From the NCBI GenBank assembly GCA_025464795.1, contig JAODNB010000338.1:1-7226 (forward strand): DNA of 7,226 bases, in the 5' to 3' direction. Origin of the DNA: Frankiales bacterium (lineage in GTDB: Bacteria; Actinomycetota; Actinomycetes; Mycobacteriales; SCTD01). Position numbers and translations under genes: made by a program. Under the pieces are notes generated by a model. That model did not search any database. It had not been told where the DNA came from and saw nothing but the letters and a program-made list of their open reading frames with translations. This document shows positions 1 through 6,010 of the stretch, in pieces; position 1 is the stretch's first letter, and every line of letters begins with the position of its first letter.

Positions 1-279
1 CTGCGGTCCCACCCGTCCGCAGTCCAGGAGGGACTGAGCAGCTCCCGGGTGCTCTGCTGCGTCATCGCGGTCGCCCTCACCGCCTTGGTGCTCCAGGTGG
101 TCCACCTGCCGCACCCACCCGCGGGCGCGACCACCCTGATCGTGGCCTTGGGCATCCTGCGCACCGGACCTCAGCTGAGAACGATGACGTACGCGTTCCT
201 TGTCCTCGCCGTCATCGCCGTCTGCGTCCACCTCGTCGTCATGCGGTCGACCTGGCGAAGGCGTCCGGACGCAGCCTGA
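1..279 (+). CDS. HPP-family integral membrane protein, C-terminal part
   Basis: The frame is open from the first base, so the gene begins upstream of the window; 92 residues are visible and end at TGA 277-279. Two stretches look like membrane segments (about residues 17-35 and 62-81). Between them lies HPPAGATTLIVALGIL (38-53), which resembles the HPP signature that names this family of small multi-pass membrane proteins. An earlier HPS at residues 4-6 may be a degenerate first copy of the motif. The tail MRSTWRRRPDAA is basic and probably cytoplasmic. The function of most HPP proteins is unknown; some cyanobacterial and chloroplast members have been linked to nitrite transport, which should not be assumed here. 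The gene converges on the hydrolase operon and shows no link to it. A GTG at 49 could be read as a start but would cut off the first helix and part of the conserved region, so I treat the gene as truncated by the window. Confidence 0.7.
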   Translation: MRSHPSAVQEGLSSSRVLCCVIAVALTALVLQVVHLPHPPAGATTLIVALGILRTGPQLRTMTYAFLVLAVIAVCVHLVVMRSTWRRRPDAA

Positions 280-298
280 GCAGCCGCCCGGCAACATC

Positions 299-319
299 GC
301 GCTCGCGCACTGAGAGCGC
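299..319. terminator. Weak hairpin between convergent genes
   Basis: GCGCTC (299-304) pairs with GAGCGC (314-319) around a 9-base loop, in the 49-base gap between two convergent stop codons. Neither side has a T tract, so it would be at most a weak bidirectional terminator. Such short GC stems also arise by chance in DNA of this composition. Confidence 0.25.
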
Positions 320-328
320 ATCGCCCCC

Positions 329-1243
329 TCAGGTGCTGAGGAACATGCTGATCGCGGTATAGACCTCGGCGATGCCCCGGTAGAGCTTCGGCACCGACAG
401 CGACGCGTGGCAGTGGTCCGGCATGTGGAGGTGCTCAACCGAGACGCCAGCTTCACGAAGGCGCAGGGCGTAGCGCCGGCCATCGTCCTTCAGCACGTCG
501 TGCCCGCAGGTGAGGATGAACGCCGGGGCCAGCCCGGAGAGGTCCTCAGCCAGGAGCGGGGAGGCGTACGGGTCCGTCGCGTCGTGCCCGTTGAGGTAGT
601 GGCTGGCGCAGGACGCCAGGTCCCGGTGCTTCAGTCCTAAGCCCTTGTAGGACAGGACACCGGGCGAGGAGACGGTGAGGTCGAGCGCGGGGTACAGCAG
701 CAGCTGGGCAGCGACGGGTGTCCCCCTGTCTCGCAAGCGAAGAGCCAAGGCGGCCGCGAGGTTGCCGCCGGCGCTGTCGCCGCCGATGACCAGGCGAGCC
801 GGGTCGACGCTCAGGTCGGCCGCGAGCAGCCAGTGCAGAGCGTCCTCGACATCGTCCAGTGGAACGGGGAAGGGGTGCTCGGGCGCCAAGCGGTAGGACA
901 CCGAGACGACGACGGCCTCGTTGTCCACGGCGAGCTGGCGGCACATGTGGTCGCAGCTGCCGACGCCTCCGATGGCGAACCCACCACCGTGTGCGTAGAG
1001 CAGCGGCAGGGAACCGCCGCCTCGGTAGATGCGCACCAGGATCGGCACGCCGTCCCGAGTCGGGATCATGACGTCCTCGGTCGGGACCTCAGCGACCTCA
1101 CCGAGCAGGCGCGCAGGTGCGAGCTGTGCCATCCGCTCAGCAAGTGGCATCGCGACGACCTTCTCCATCGTCGGACCGATGCCGAGTCGGATCGACGCGT
1201 CCATCGCGAGTGACGCAATCCGGGCCATCAGCGGAAGTGCCAT
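329..1243 (-). CDS. Alpha/beta hydrolase, HSL (Abhydrolase_3) family esterase
   Basis: A 304-residue hydrolase of the hormone-sensitive-lipase group, which cleaves carboxyl esters of small acids or alcohols; it has no signal peptide, so it is probably cytoplasmic. The oxyanion-hole motif HGGG is at residues 85-88. The nucleophile elbow GDSAG is at 155-159 with Ser157, the likely acid is Asp249 in GHDVLKDDG, and the likely base is His279 in HCHAS. The usual HGF around the base is replaced by HAS, as in the sister hydrolase of this operon. SYRLAPEHPFP (115-125) is typical of the family. The ATG at 1243 is preferred over a TTG at 1294 that would add 17 residues inside the lipoprotein gene: the ATG shares a base with the upstream stop (TAATG) and gives a normal family length. 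I see no good ribosome-binding site before it, which suggests coupling to translation of the upstream gene. It is the last gene of the three-gene operon. Substrate unknown. Confidence 0.9.
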   Translation of the reverse strand: MALPLMARIASLAMDASIRLGIGPTMEKVVAMPLAERMAQLAPARLLGEVAEVPTEDVMIPTRDGVPILVRIYRGGGSLPLLYAHGGGFAIGGVGSCDHMCRQLAVDNEAVVVSVSYRLAPEHPFPVPLDDVEDALHWLLAADLSVDPARLVIGGDSAGGNLAAALALRLRDRGTPVAAQLLLYPALDLTVSSPGVLSYKGLGLKHRDLASCASHYLNGHDATDPYASPLLAEDLSGLAPAFILTCGHDVLKDDGRRYALRLREAGVSVEHLHMPDHCHASLSVPKLYRGIAEVYTAISMFLST

Positions 1244-2769
1244 TACGGCGCCGGCATGGACCGCACGGGTCCCTGGTACTGGAAGCACGAGCAACCGGTC
1301 ACCCAGTTGTACTCGCGGAAGCTCGCCGCTCCCCCGCGCTGGTTGCTGCTCGACCGGAGAGCCCCGCCATAGGTCGCGGCGCCCTTGAAGGTCGGCTCGA
1401 TCGCCAGGACCGCCTGCTGGATCGCGATCGGATCGGTGTTGCCACCGGTCTTCGCCAGAGCCTGGCCGTACAGGTTGACCCCGTCACAGCTCAGGTAGGC
1501 GAACATGAAGTCGTTGTACGCCTTGGGAACCAGGCCCGCTTTCGCCAGGACCGCCAGGCACGCCGACTGGGCCGACGTGCGCCCGTAGGGCTGGTGCTGC
1601 GGGTCGGTGTCGACCGCGGGCAGCCAGCCGTAGCCGTGCATCAGCTTCAGCTGGTCCGCCGGGGCGTTGGCCTGCAGGGCCGCACCGCCGACGGACGTGA
1701 CGTACTGCGGGTGATAGCCCTGAGAGGCGGCGTTCTCCATGAACAGCAGCATGGCGACGCCGCCGATGAAGACCGTGTCGACCCCGTGGGCAGAGAACTG
1801 CAGCTCCGCGCTCTTGACCGCCGTCGCCGCGCCCGAGACATCGCTGGCACCTGTCGCGCAGTCCGTCTTGACGAGCTCGTAGGTGATCTGATGGGACTTC
1901 AGGAAAGGCACAGCGCTGCGATCGAACGCCGACCAGCCGTTCGCGCAGTTGTCGATGAAGACGCCGAGCTTGCTCTTCGACGTCACGCGACCGGCAGCGA
2001 CAGCCCCGTTGAGGACCGCCAGGTAGGAACCGTCGGTGGTGGGGTGCGCGATGGACGACAGCGTGGGGAACTGCTTCTGCTGCGCGGTGTCGCCCGGCTG
2101 GTAGCCGCCGTACAGGTGCGGCACGTGCGCCTTGGCCAGGCACTGCTCGAAGCTGTCGATGAACACGAAGACGTAGCCGATGACGGCCTTCACCTTGTGG
2201 TCCTGCGTCAGGTTGCTGCAGGCCGCCTGGAACTGCGTGCTCCAGTCGCTGCTCGCCGTGTCGGTGTCGCCATAGACGGCCGTGACCTTCTTGCCTGCCA
2301 GGCCGCCCTTGCTGTTGACGTCCTTCACGAGCGCGTCGTACACGGCCTTGTCGGGGTAGGTCTGACCGGCGTTGACGCCGAGGGCCTGCGCGTTGCCGAC
2401 GTTGGTCGTCATGAAGCCGAGCTGGATGCTGCCGCTGGACGCGCTGTTGCTCCTGCCGCTGGACAGTGACCCAGAACCGTTCGTCGGGGCGCCCGCCGAA
2501 CCGGAGCCGGTCGTCGACTGCGCCGAGCCCGTGCTGCCTGCGCCGCCAGTGGCCCCGGAGCCGAGCCCCTGGGTGGAGCCGCTCTGAGGAGGAACCGCTC
2601 CGGTGCCATCAGTGGTGGGCACCTGGCCGTCCTGCCCCCCGCCCGCCTGGTTCGTCCCCGGCGACAGGCCATCGTCCGTGGCAGCGGTCCCCGTGCTCTT
2701 CAGCTGCACCGTGCTTCCGCAGGCCGTCACCATCAGCGCCAGCGCCAGCGCAGCGGCCACGCGCCTCAT
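1243..2769 (-). CDS. Lipoprotein substrate-binding protein, LivK-like (Peripla_BP_6 type)
   Basis: A 508-residue ABC-importer receptor of the branched-chain amino acid / amide-binding class, anchored outside the membrane by a lipid. Residues 1-17 form a lipoprotein signal: MRR, a hydrophobic run, and a lipobox-like VTAC with Cys17. A long linker rich in Gly, Ser, Thr, Asn and Gln follows (about 18-114). The binding domain starts near IQLGFMTTNVGNAQ (115-128) and includes the family-like GGLAGKKV (155-162) and, further on, VKAVIGYV and GVDTVFIGGVAM. Several paired cysteines (AACSNL, QCLAKA, DNCANG, TDCATG, TGCSC) fit an exported domain with disulfides. The start at 2769 is chosen because it opens the signal peptide, follows the ribosome-binding site GAGGTGA, and overlaps the upstream TGA as ATGA; the longer frame to 2862 would add 31 Arg-rich residues before the signal. 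No permease lies beside it; a LivF-type ATPase lies at the right edge of the window. Ligand unknown: many relatives bind aromatic or other small organic compounds rather than amino acids. Confidence 0.88.
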   Translation of the reverse strand: MRRVAAALALALMVTACGSTVQLKSTGTAATDDGLSPGTNQAGGGQDGQVPTTDGTGAVPPQSGSTQGLGSGATGGAGSTGSAQSTTGSGSAGAPTNGSGSLSSGRSNSASSGSIQLGFMTTNVGNAQALGVNAGQTYPDKAVYDALVKDVNSKGGLAGKKVTAVYGDTDTASSDWSTQFQAACSNLTQDHKVKAVIGYVFVFIDSFEQCLAKAHVPHLYGGYQPGDTAQQKQFPTLSSIAHPTTDGSYLAVLNGAVAAGRVTSKSKLGVFIDNCANGWSAFDRSAVPFLKSHQITYELVKTDCATGASDVSGAATAVKSAELQFSAHGVDTVFIGGVAMLLFMENAASQGYHPQYVTSVGGAALQANAPADQLKLMHGYGWLPAVDTDPQHQPYGRTSAQSACLAVLAKAGLVPKAYNDFMFAYLSCDGVNLYGQALAKTGGNTDPIAIQQAVLAIEPTFKGAATYGGALRSSSNQRGGAASFREYNWVTGCSCFQYQGPVRSMPAP

Positions 2770-3692
2770 GCGCTCACCTCGACGACGGCGTGGTGCTGAG
2801 CGAGGGTGGCCGCGAGGCGGTCGAAGCGCTCGGCGGTCTGAGCGTTCATCGCGGTGAGCCACGAACTGGCGTGGATGTGGCCGACGGCGCGGTCGGTCGT
2901 GACCTCCACCCCGGCGATGCGGAGCGCTTCAGCGAAGGCCTCCCCTTGGTCCCGGATGGGGTCGAGCTCGGCCGTGGTGACCAGGGCCGGCGGCAGGCCC
3001 TGCAGGTCCGCGAAGGCCGGCGAGACGAGCGGATGACGCGGGTCCGTGCCGCCAGCGAGGTACCAGGTGGTGAGCAGGTCGAACTGCGCGACCTCCAGCC
3101 CGAACCCGGTGCCGAACGCGTAGAAGGACGGGGTGCGCGGAAGGGTGAGGTCCACGGCGGGCACGTCGAGCCACTGGGCGACCAGCGGGGGGCCGCTCCG
3201 GTCGCGTGCCATCAGGGCAACCACAGCGGCGAGGTTCGCACCGGCCGACTCGCCACCGATCGACAAGGAGAGCTCGGGGAACGTCTCAGCGGCCCACTGC
3301 AGCGCGGCGTACACGTCCTCGGGAGCGGCGGGCCAGGGGGCTTCGGGCGCGAGCCGGTACCCGACGGACAGGACCGCCAGGCCTGAGGCCGCAGCGAGGT
3401 CGCGCGCCATCGGGTCCGTCGTCTCGATGCTGCCCATCCACCAGCCGCCTCCGTGCAGGTGGACGTGCAGCCCGACCGGGGTTGCACGTGGCAGGTAGAG
3501 CCGCACCGGCACCGACCCGACGAGGTGGTCCCGGACCTCGTGGAGCTCCACCCGGCGCACGAGGTCATGGCAGCGGAGGACGCCGGTGTCGCAGGCGCCG
3601 CGCAGCTGCGGGACGGTCATCGTCGGGTCCAGCGCAGGACCACTGCCCGCGTCGTCGAGGAGGGCCTGCACGTCGGGATGGGGCTGGGGCAC
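2766..3692 (-). CDS. Alpha/beta hydrolase, HSL (Abhydrolase_3) family esterase, first gene of operon
   Basis: A 308-residue serine hydrolase of the hormone-sensitive-lipase group, predicted to hydrolyse small carboxyl esters in the cytoplasm. HGGG is at 80-83 and the nucleophile elbow GESAG at 147-151 with Ser149. Asp244 sits in the classic ELDPIRDQG and the likely base is His274 in GHIHAS. GYRLAPEAPWP (111-121) is the conserved segment after the oxyanion strand. The start is GTG at 3692, preceded by AGGGAG with a 7-base spacer. The TGA stop overlaps the lipoprotein ATG by four bases (ATGA). The protein resembles the third gene of the operon in order of motifs and in the HxHAS base motif, but the two are clearly diverged in sequence, so they probably act on different bonds or substrates. 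As first gene it lies directly below the palindromic operator and is expected to be repressed by the divergent LacI-family protein. Confidence 0.92.
   Translation of the reverse strand: MPQPHPDVQALLDDAGSGPALDPTMTVPQLRGACDTGVLRCHDLVRRVELHEVRDHLVGSVPVRLYLPRATPVGLHVHLHGGGWWMGSIETTDPMARDLAAASGLAVLSVGYRLAPEAPWPAAPEDVYAALQWAAETFPELSLSIGGESAGANLAAVVALMARDRSGPPLVAQWLDVPAVDLTLPRTPSFYAFGTGFGLEVAQFDLLTTWYLAGGTDPRHPLVSPAFADLQGLPPALVTTAELDPIRDQGEAFAEALRIAGVEVTTDRAVGHIHASSWLTAMNAQTAERFDRLAATLAQHHAVVEVSA
2774..2780 (-). promoter_or_regulatory. Ribosome-binding site of the lipoprotein gene
   Basis: GAGGTGA on the - strand, with 7 bases between GAGG and the ATG at 2769. It lies inside the end of the upstream hydrolase gene and fixes the lipoprotein start at the residue that opens the signal peptide. 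Confidence 0.75.
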
Positions 3693-3699
3693 GTTCGAG

Positions 3700-3705
3700 C
3701 TCCCT
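3700..3705 (-). promoter_or_regulatory. Ribosome-binding site of the first operon gene
   Basis: AGGGAG on the - strand, 7 bases before the GTG start at 3692. It supports the GTG as the true start. It lies only a few bases from the palindrome at 3708-3725. Confidence 0.75.
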
Positions 3706-3732
3706 GTTGCTTAATGGATTAAGCAGTACGGT
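3704..3732 (+). promoter_or_regulatory. Possible promoter of the LacI-family gene
   Basis: TACGGT (3727-3732) fits TAnnnT on the + strand and overlaps the opposite-strand -10 element almost exactly. At 17-base spacing the -35 position holds CTGTTG (3704-3709), a poor match. If real, the palindrome lies between its -35 and -10 and the regulator would repress its own gene. The weak -35 keeps confidence low. Confidence 0.25.
3708..3725. promoter_or_regulatory. Palindromic operator, probable LacI-family binding site
   Basis: TGCTTAATGGATTAAGCA is a perfect inverted repeat of 8-base arms around a central GG, and its A/T content stands out sharply from the surroundings. It lies between two divergent genes, one encoding a LacI-family repressor. 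Its right edge is two bases from the -10 element proposed for the hydrolase operon, so the expected transcription start (about 3721) falls inside it. LacI-family sites are usually even palindromes of 14-20 bases, often with CG in the centre; the GG centre is a deviation. I saw no second copy in the window. Confidence 0.75.
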
Positions 3733-3756
3733 AGTGGCTCGCCGTTGTGCTGTCTA
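3728..3756 (-). promoter_or_regulatory. Promoter of the hydrolase-lipoprotein-hydrolase operon
   Basis: On the - strand TAGACA (3756-3751) fits a -35 element, followed by exactly 17 bases and TACCGT (3733-3728), which fits the actinobacterial TAnnnT -10 form. Transcription would begin near 3721, inside the palindrome, so bound repressor would block the polymerase. Confidence 0.5.
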
Positions 3757-3778
3757 CGTTTCACCGCAGAGGGGGGTC

Positions 3779-4768
3779 ATGGCCACCAACGCGGACGTTG
3801 CCCGCGCCGCCGGGGTGAGCGGCGCGACGGTGAGCTACGTCCTCAACGACACCCCCGGTCAGTCCATCTCTGCCAGCACCCGCGAGGCGGTGCTGCGGGC
3901 AGCCGAGGAGCTCGGCTACCGCCCCAACGTGCTCGCCCGGTCCCTGCGCAAAGGTCGCGGCAACGGGGTCCTCTGCCCACTGCCTGGCCTGCAGCTCACG
4001 CATCCCCTGTCGCTGCTGCTGGACGCCTGCACGGCAGCACTCGAGCCGCTCGGGCTCACCGTCATACCGGACTTCGCGTCCTACGACGACCCGGCGCTCC
4101 AGCTGCAGGCGTGGACGCGGCTCGCGCCGGCGGCCGTCATCGACGTGCTGCTCCGTCACGACGACCCGGTCCTCCCCCTGCTGCGATCCAGCGGGATCCC
4201 GGTGCTGTCAGCGGCGCTGCCCAGTGAGGCGCCATGGGAGAGCAGCGGTGACGTGTTCGCGCGAGAGCAGCGGCTGACGCAGGTGACCTACCTCGCGTCC
4301 AAGGGCCACCGGACGCTCGCTCTGGTCTGGCCGCCCTCGATCCCGCTGGACCCCCGCAGCGAGAAGCGGGCTCGCACCGCTCTTCGTCGCACGGCGACCC
4401 AAGCCGGAGTGACGCTGTCGGAGCACGCGGTCGAGCTGAACCAGGAGTCCCTTCGCTCCCTCGTCGCGGGCTGGCTGCGCGACGGAGTGCCGAACGCGGT
4501 CGCGGCCCACAACGACGACTACGCGATCGCCCTCGTCACCGCCCTTGTCGCTGCAGGGATCCGGGTGCCTGAGGACGTCGCCGTCATGGGGGTGGATGAC
4601 CTGCCGCTCGGACGGGTCGTGACCCCGGCCATCACGACGCTGCGGGCCGACTTCACCCTGTTCGCCGGCATCGTGGCCGAGACCGTCGACGGCATCCTGT
4701 CCGGGAGGCGAACCACAACGGCGCTGCCCGTGCCCTCGCACCAGCTTGTCGTCCGGGAGTCCGCTTAG
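3779..4768 (+). CDS. LacI-family transcriptional repressor
   Basis: A 329-residue DNA-binding regulator of usual family length. The N-terminus MATNADVARAAGVSGATVSY is the LacI helix-turn-helix. YRPNVLARSLR (47-57) is the hinge helix, with the minor-groove leucine expected at Leu56. The remaining roughly 265 residues form the sugar-binding-protein-like effector domain, ending in the conserved region DVAVMGVDDLPLGRVVTPAITTLRAD (266-291). ATG at 3779 is chosen because it opens the helix-turn-helix exactly where family members begin and follows the purine run AGAGGGGGG (3768-3776); the frame stays open far upstream only because of the base composition. Divergent from the hydrolase operon, it most likely binds the palindrome at 3708-3725 and releases it when an effector binds. 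The effector is unknown; in this context a substrate or product of the hydrolases is more likely than a plain sugar, but many LacI proteins do bind sugars. Confidence 0.93.
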   Translation: MATNADVARAAGVSGATVSYVLNDTPGQSISASTREAVLRAAEELGYRPNVLARSLRKGRGNGVLCPLPGLQLTHPLSLLLDACTAALEPLGLTVIPDFASYDDPALQLQAWTRLAPAAVIDVLLRHDDPVLPLLRSSGIPVLSAALPSEAPWESSGDVFAREQRLTQVTYLASKGHRTLALVWPPSIPLDPRSEKRARTALRRTATQAGVTLSEHAVELNQESLRSLVAGWLRDGVPNAVAAHNDDYAIALVTALVAAGIRVPEDVAVMGVDDLPLGRVVTPAITTLRADFTLFAGIVAETVDGILSGRRTTTALPVPSHQLVVRESA

Positions 4769-4800
4769 GACTCGCACCGTTCCTGCGGATACGGCGCGCA

Positions 4801-4819
4801 TGGAGCTCTTGGAGCTCCA
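4801..4819. terminator. Hairpin between convergent LacI and PucR genes
   Basis: TGGAGCTC (4801-4808) pairs with GAGCTCCA (4812-4819), an 8-base stem with a 3-base loop, in the 57-base gap between the stops of two convergent genes. The position suits a shared bidirectional terminator. There is no T tract on either side, so intrinsic termination would be inefficient. Confidence 0.4.
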
Positions 4820-4825
4820 CCCCTC

Positions 4826-6010
4826 TCATCGGCAGTTGTCGAACTCCTTGAGGGCCAGCACCCAGACGACCTGATCGTGCAGCTCACGCACGGACAGTCC
4901 CGTGAGCTTCTCGATCTTGTTGAGGCGGTAGAGCATCGTGTTGCGGTGGACGAAGCTGTTGGCGGCAGCGATGTTGAGCGACGCCTCGGCCTCGAAGAAC
5001 GCCCGAAGCGTGCTGAGCAGAGCGGGCCCGTCCGGCCCCGCAGCGTCCAGCAGCCTGCCCACGGTCCGCTCGTAGATCATGGAGCCCACGAGGGGGGCCT
5101 CGACGACGAGCCCGGCCAGCAGGTCGTCGTCCAGCACCCGCAGGCCATGAGCACGGGTGCCCTCGCAGCGGGCGGCTGTGTCTGCGAGGCGGCGTGCCCG
5201 TGGCAGCTCCGACACCTCTGCGAAGACAGGGCTCATGCCGGCACGGCCCCGCACAGCAGGCTCGAGCAGCTCCCTGATGCGCTTCTCGGCCGCCGGCTGG
5301 ACGGCGACGAGCCCGACCTCGGAGCCTGCGTAGGTGACCCACACCGAGGCGACCCCGCCGAGCCGCAGGCGCTCACGAGCGTTCTCGAGAGCGAGGTGGT
5401 CCGCCGGCTCGGTGAGACCCACGACGCAGACGAACGGGCCGGTGCCCACGCCCAGCGCACCGATGGAGTCCCGGGCGAACTGGGGATCTGCTCCGCGTCC
5501 GTCGAGCAGCGCCCCGAGCACCGACGCCTGCACCCGGTCGTCCCGGAGCCGCAGCAACGACTCCTCCTCGCGGTAGGCGTCGCTGGCCGCCTGGCTGAAC
5601 AGGTCCAGCACCCGCCAGATGTCGCCCGCCCCCTCCAGCAGGGCATCCCGAGTCGGGGGCCCGGCCTCACGAGCCAGGGCGACGAGGTGCTCCCACAGCA
5701 CTCCACCGGCGAGGCGGTAGCCCCGGAGCACCCCCTCGAGGGGCAGGTTCTGCTGAACCTGCCGACGCCCGGCGGTCCGCGGGACGTCGAGCACCGCCCC
5801 CTCGGGCAGGTCCCCGGCCAGGACCCTGAGGACCTGCCGCACCGCGTGCTCCGCGGCAACACGGAGGTCCGCGAGCGCCTCGTCGTCGTAGAAGCCTGGC
5901 GGCTCGACCGCCACGAGCACCGGCACGAGCTGGTGGCAGACGGCCGGAACGTCAGCGAGCAGAGCGCGGCTGAGCTCCTGAAGCGTCTCCTTGGACTTCA
6001 GCGGTGCCAC
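4826..6010 (-). CDS. PucR/CdaR-type transcriptional regulator
   Basis: About 394 residues. The N-terminal helical region (about 8-150, LQELSRALLADVPAV onward) resembles the RsbRD-N-like segment often found ahead of PucR helix-turn-helix domains in actinobacteria. A GGDEF-like alpha/beta middle region spans about 185-300. The C-terminus (331-390) is the PucR-type helix-turn-helix: LRAFFEAEASLNIAAANSF, then VHRNTMLYRLNKIEKLTGL, a near-perfect family signature. Such proteins usually activate nearby catabolic or transport genes in response to a metabolite. The start is uncertain. GTG at 6010 gives a sensible N-terminus but overlaps the upstream hydrolase by 59 bases and lacks a clear ribosome-binding site; the next in-frame GTG (5926) would remove part of the first helix. 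The same frame stays open to 6553, but that extra part is Ser/Arg/Trp/Cys-rich nonsense on top of the hydrolase gene. It is the last gene of the group read from the right edge and may regulate it. Confidence 0.88.
   Translation of the reverse strand: MAPLKSKETLQELSRALLADVPAVCHQLVPVLVAVEPPGFYDDEALADLRVAAEHAVRQVLRVLAGDLPEGAVLDVPRTAGRRQVQQNLPLEGVLRGYRLAGGVLWEHLVALAREAGPPTRDALLEGAGDIWRVLDLFSQAASDAYREEESLLRLRDDRVQASVLGALLDGRGADPQFARDSIGALGVGTGPFVCVVGLTEPADHLALENARERLRLGGVASVWVTYAGSEVGLVAVQPAAEKRIRELLEPAVRGRAGMSPVFAEVSELPRARRLADTAARCEGTRAHGLRVLDDDLLAGLVVEAPLVGSMIYERTVGRLLDAAGPDGPALLSTLRAFFEAEASLNIAAANSFVHRNTMLYRLNKIEKLTGLSVRELHDQVVWVLALKEFDNCR

Noticed and set aside
1117..2469. A 450-codon open frame on the + strand opposite the lipoprotein gene
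   Set aside because: Its product is an Arg/Val/Gly-rich string without domain pattern, while the - strand frame carries a signal peptide, a lipobox and a binding domain. Long antisense frames are expected at this GC content.
2409..2718. Possible DNA repeat in the tether-coding region
   Set aside because: The region is low-complexity at protein level, but I found no clean tandem unit at DNA level.
2770..2862. Longer start for the lipoprotein (31 more residues)
   Set aside because: The added segment is Arg-rich and would bury the signal peptide; ATG 2769 has a good ribosome-binding site and an ATGA overlap.
3206..3778. Upstream extension of the LacI-family frame (191 codons)
   Set aside because: It runs antisense through the first hydrolase gene and across the promoter region; the helix-turn-helix begins exactly at ATG 3779.
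4811..4818. GGAGCTCC palindrome as a second regulator site
   Set aside because: It is explained by the 4801-4819 hairpin between two convergent stops; there is no promoter nearby for it to control.
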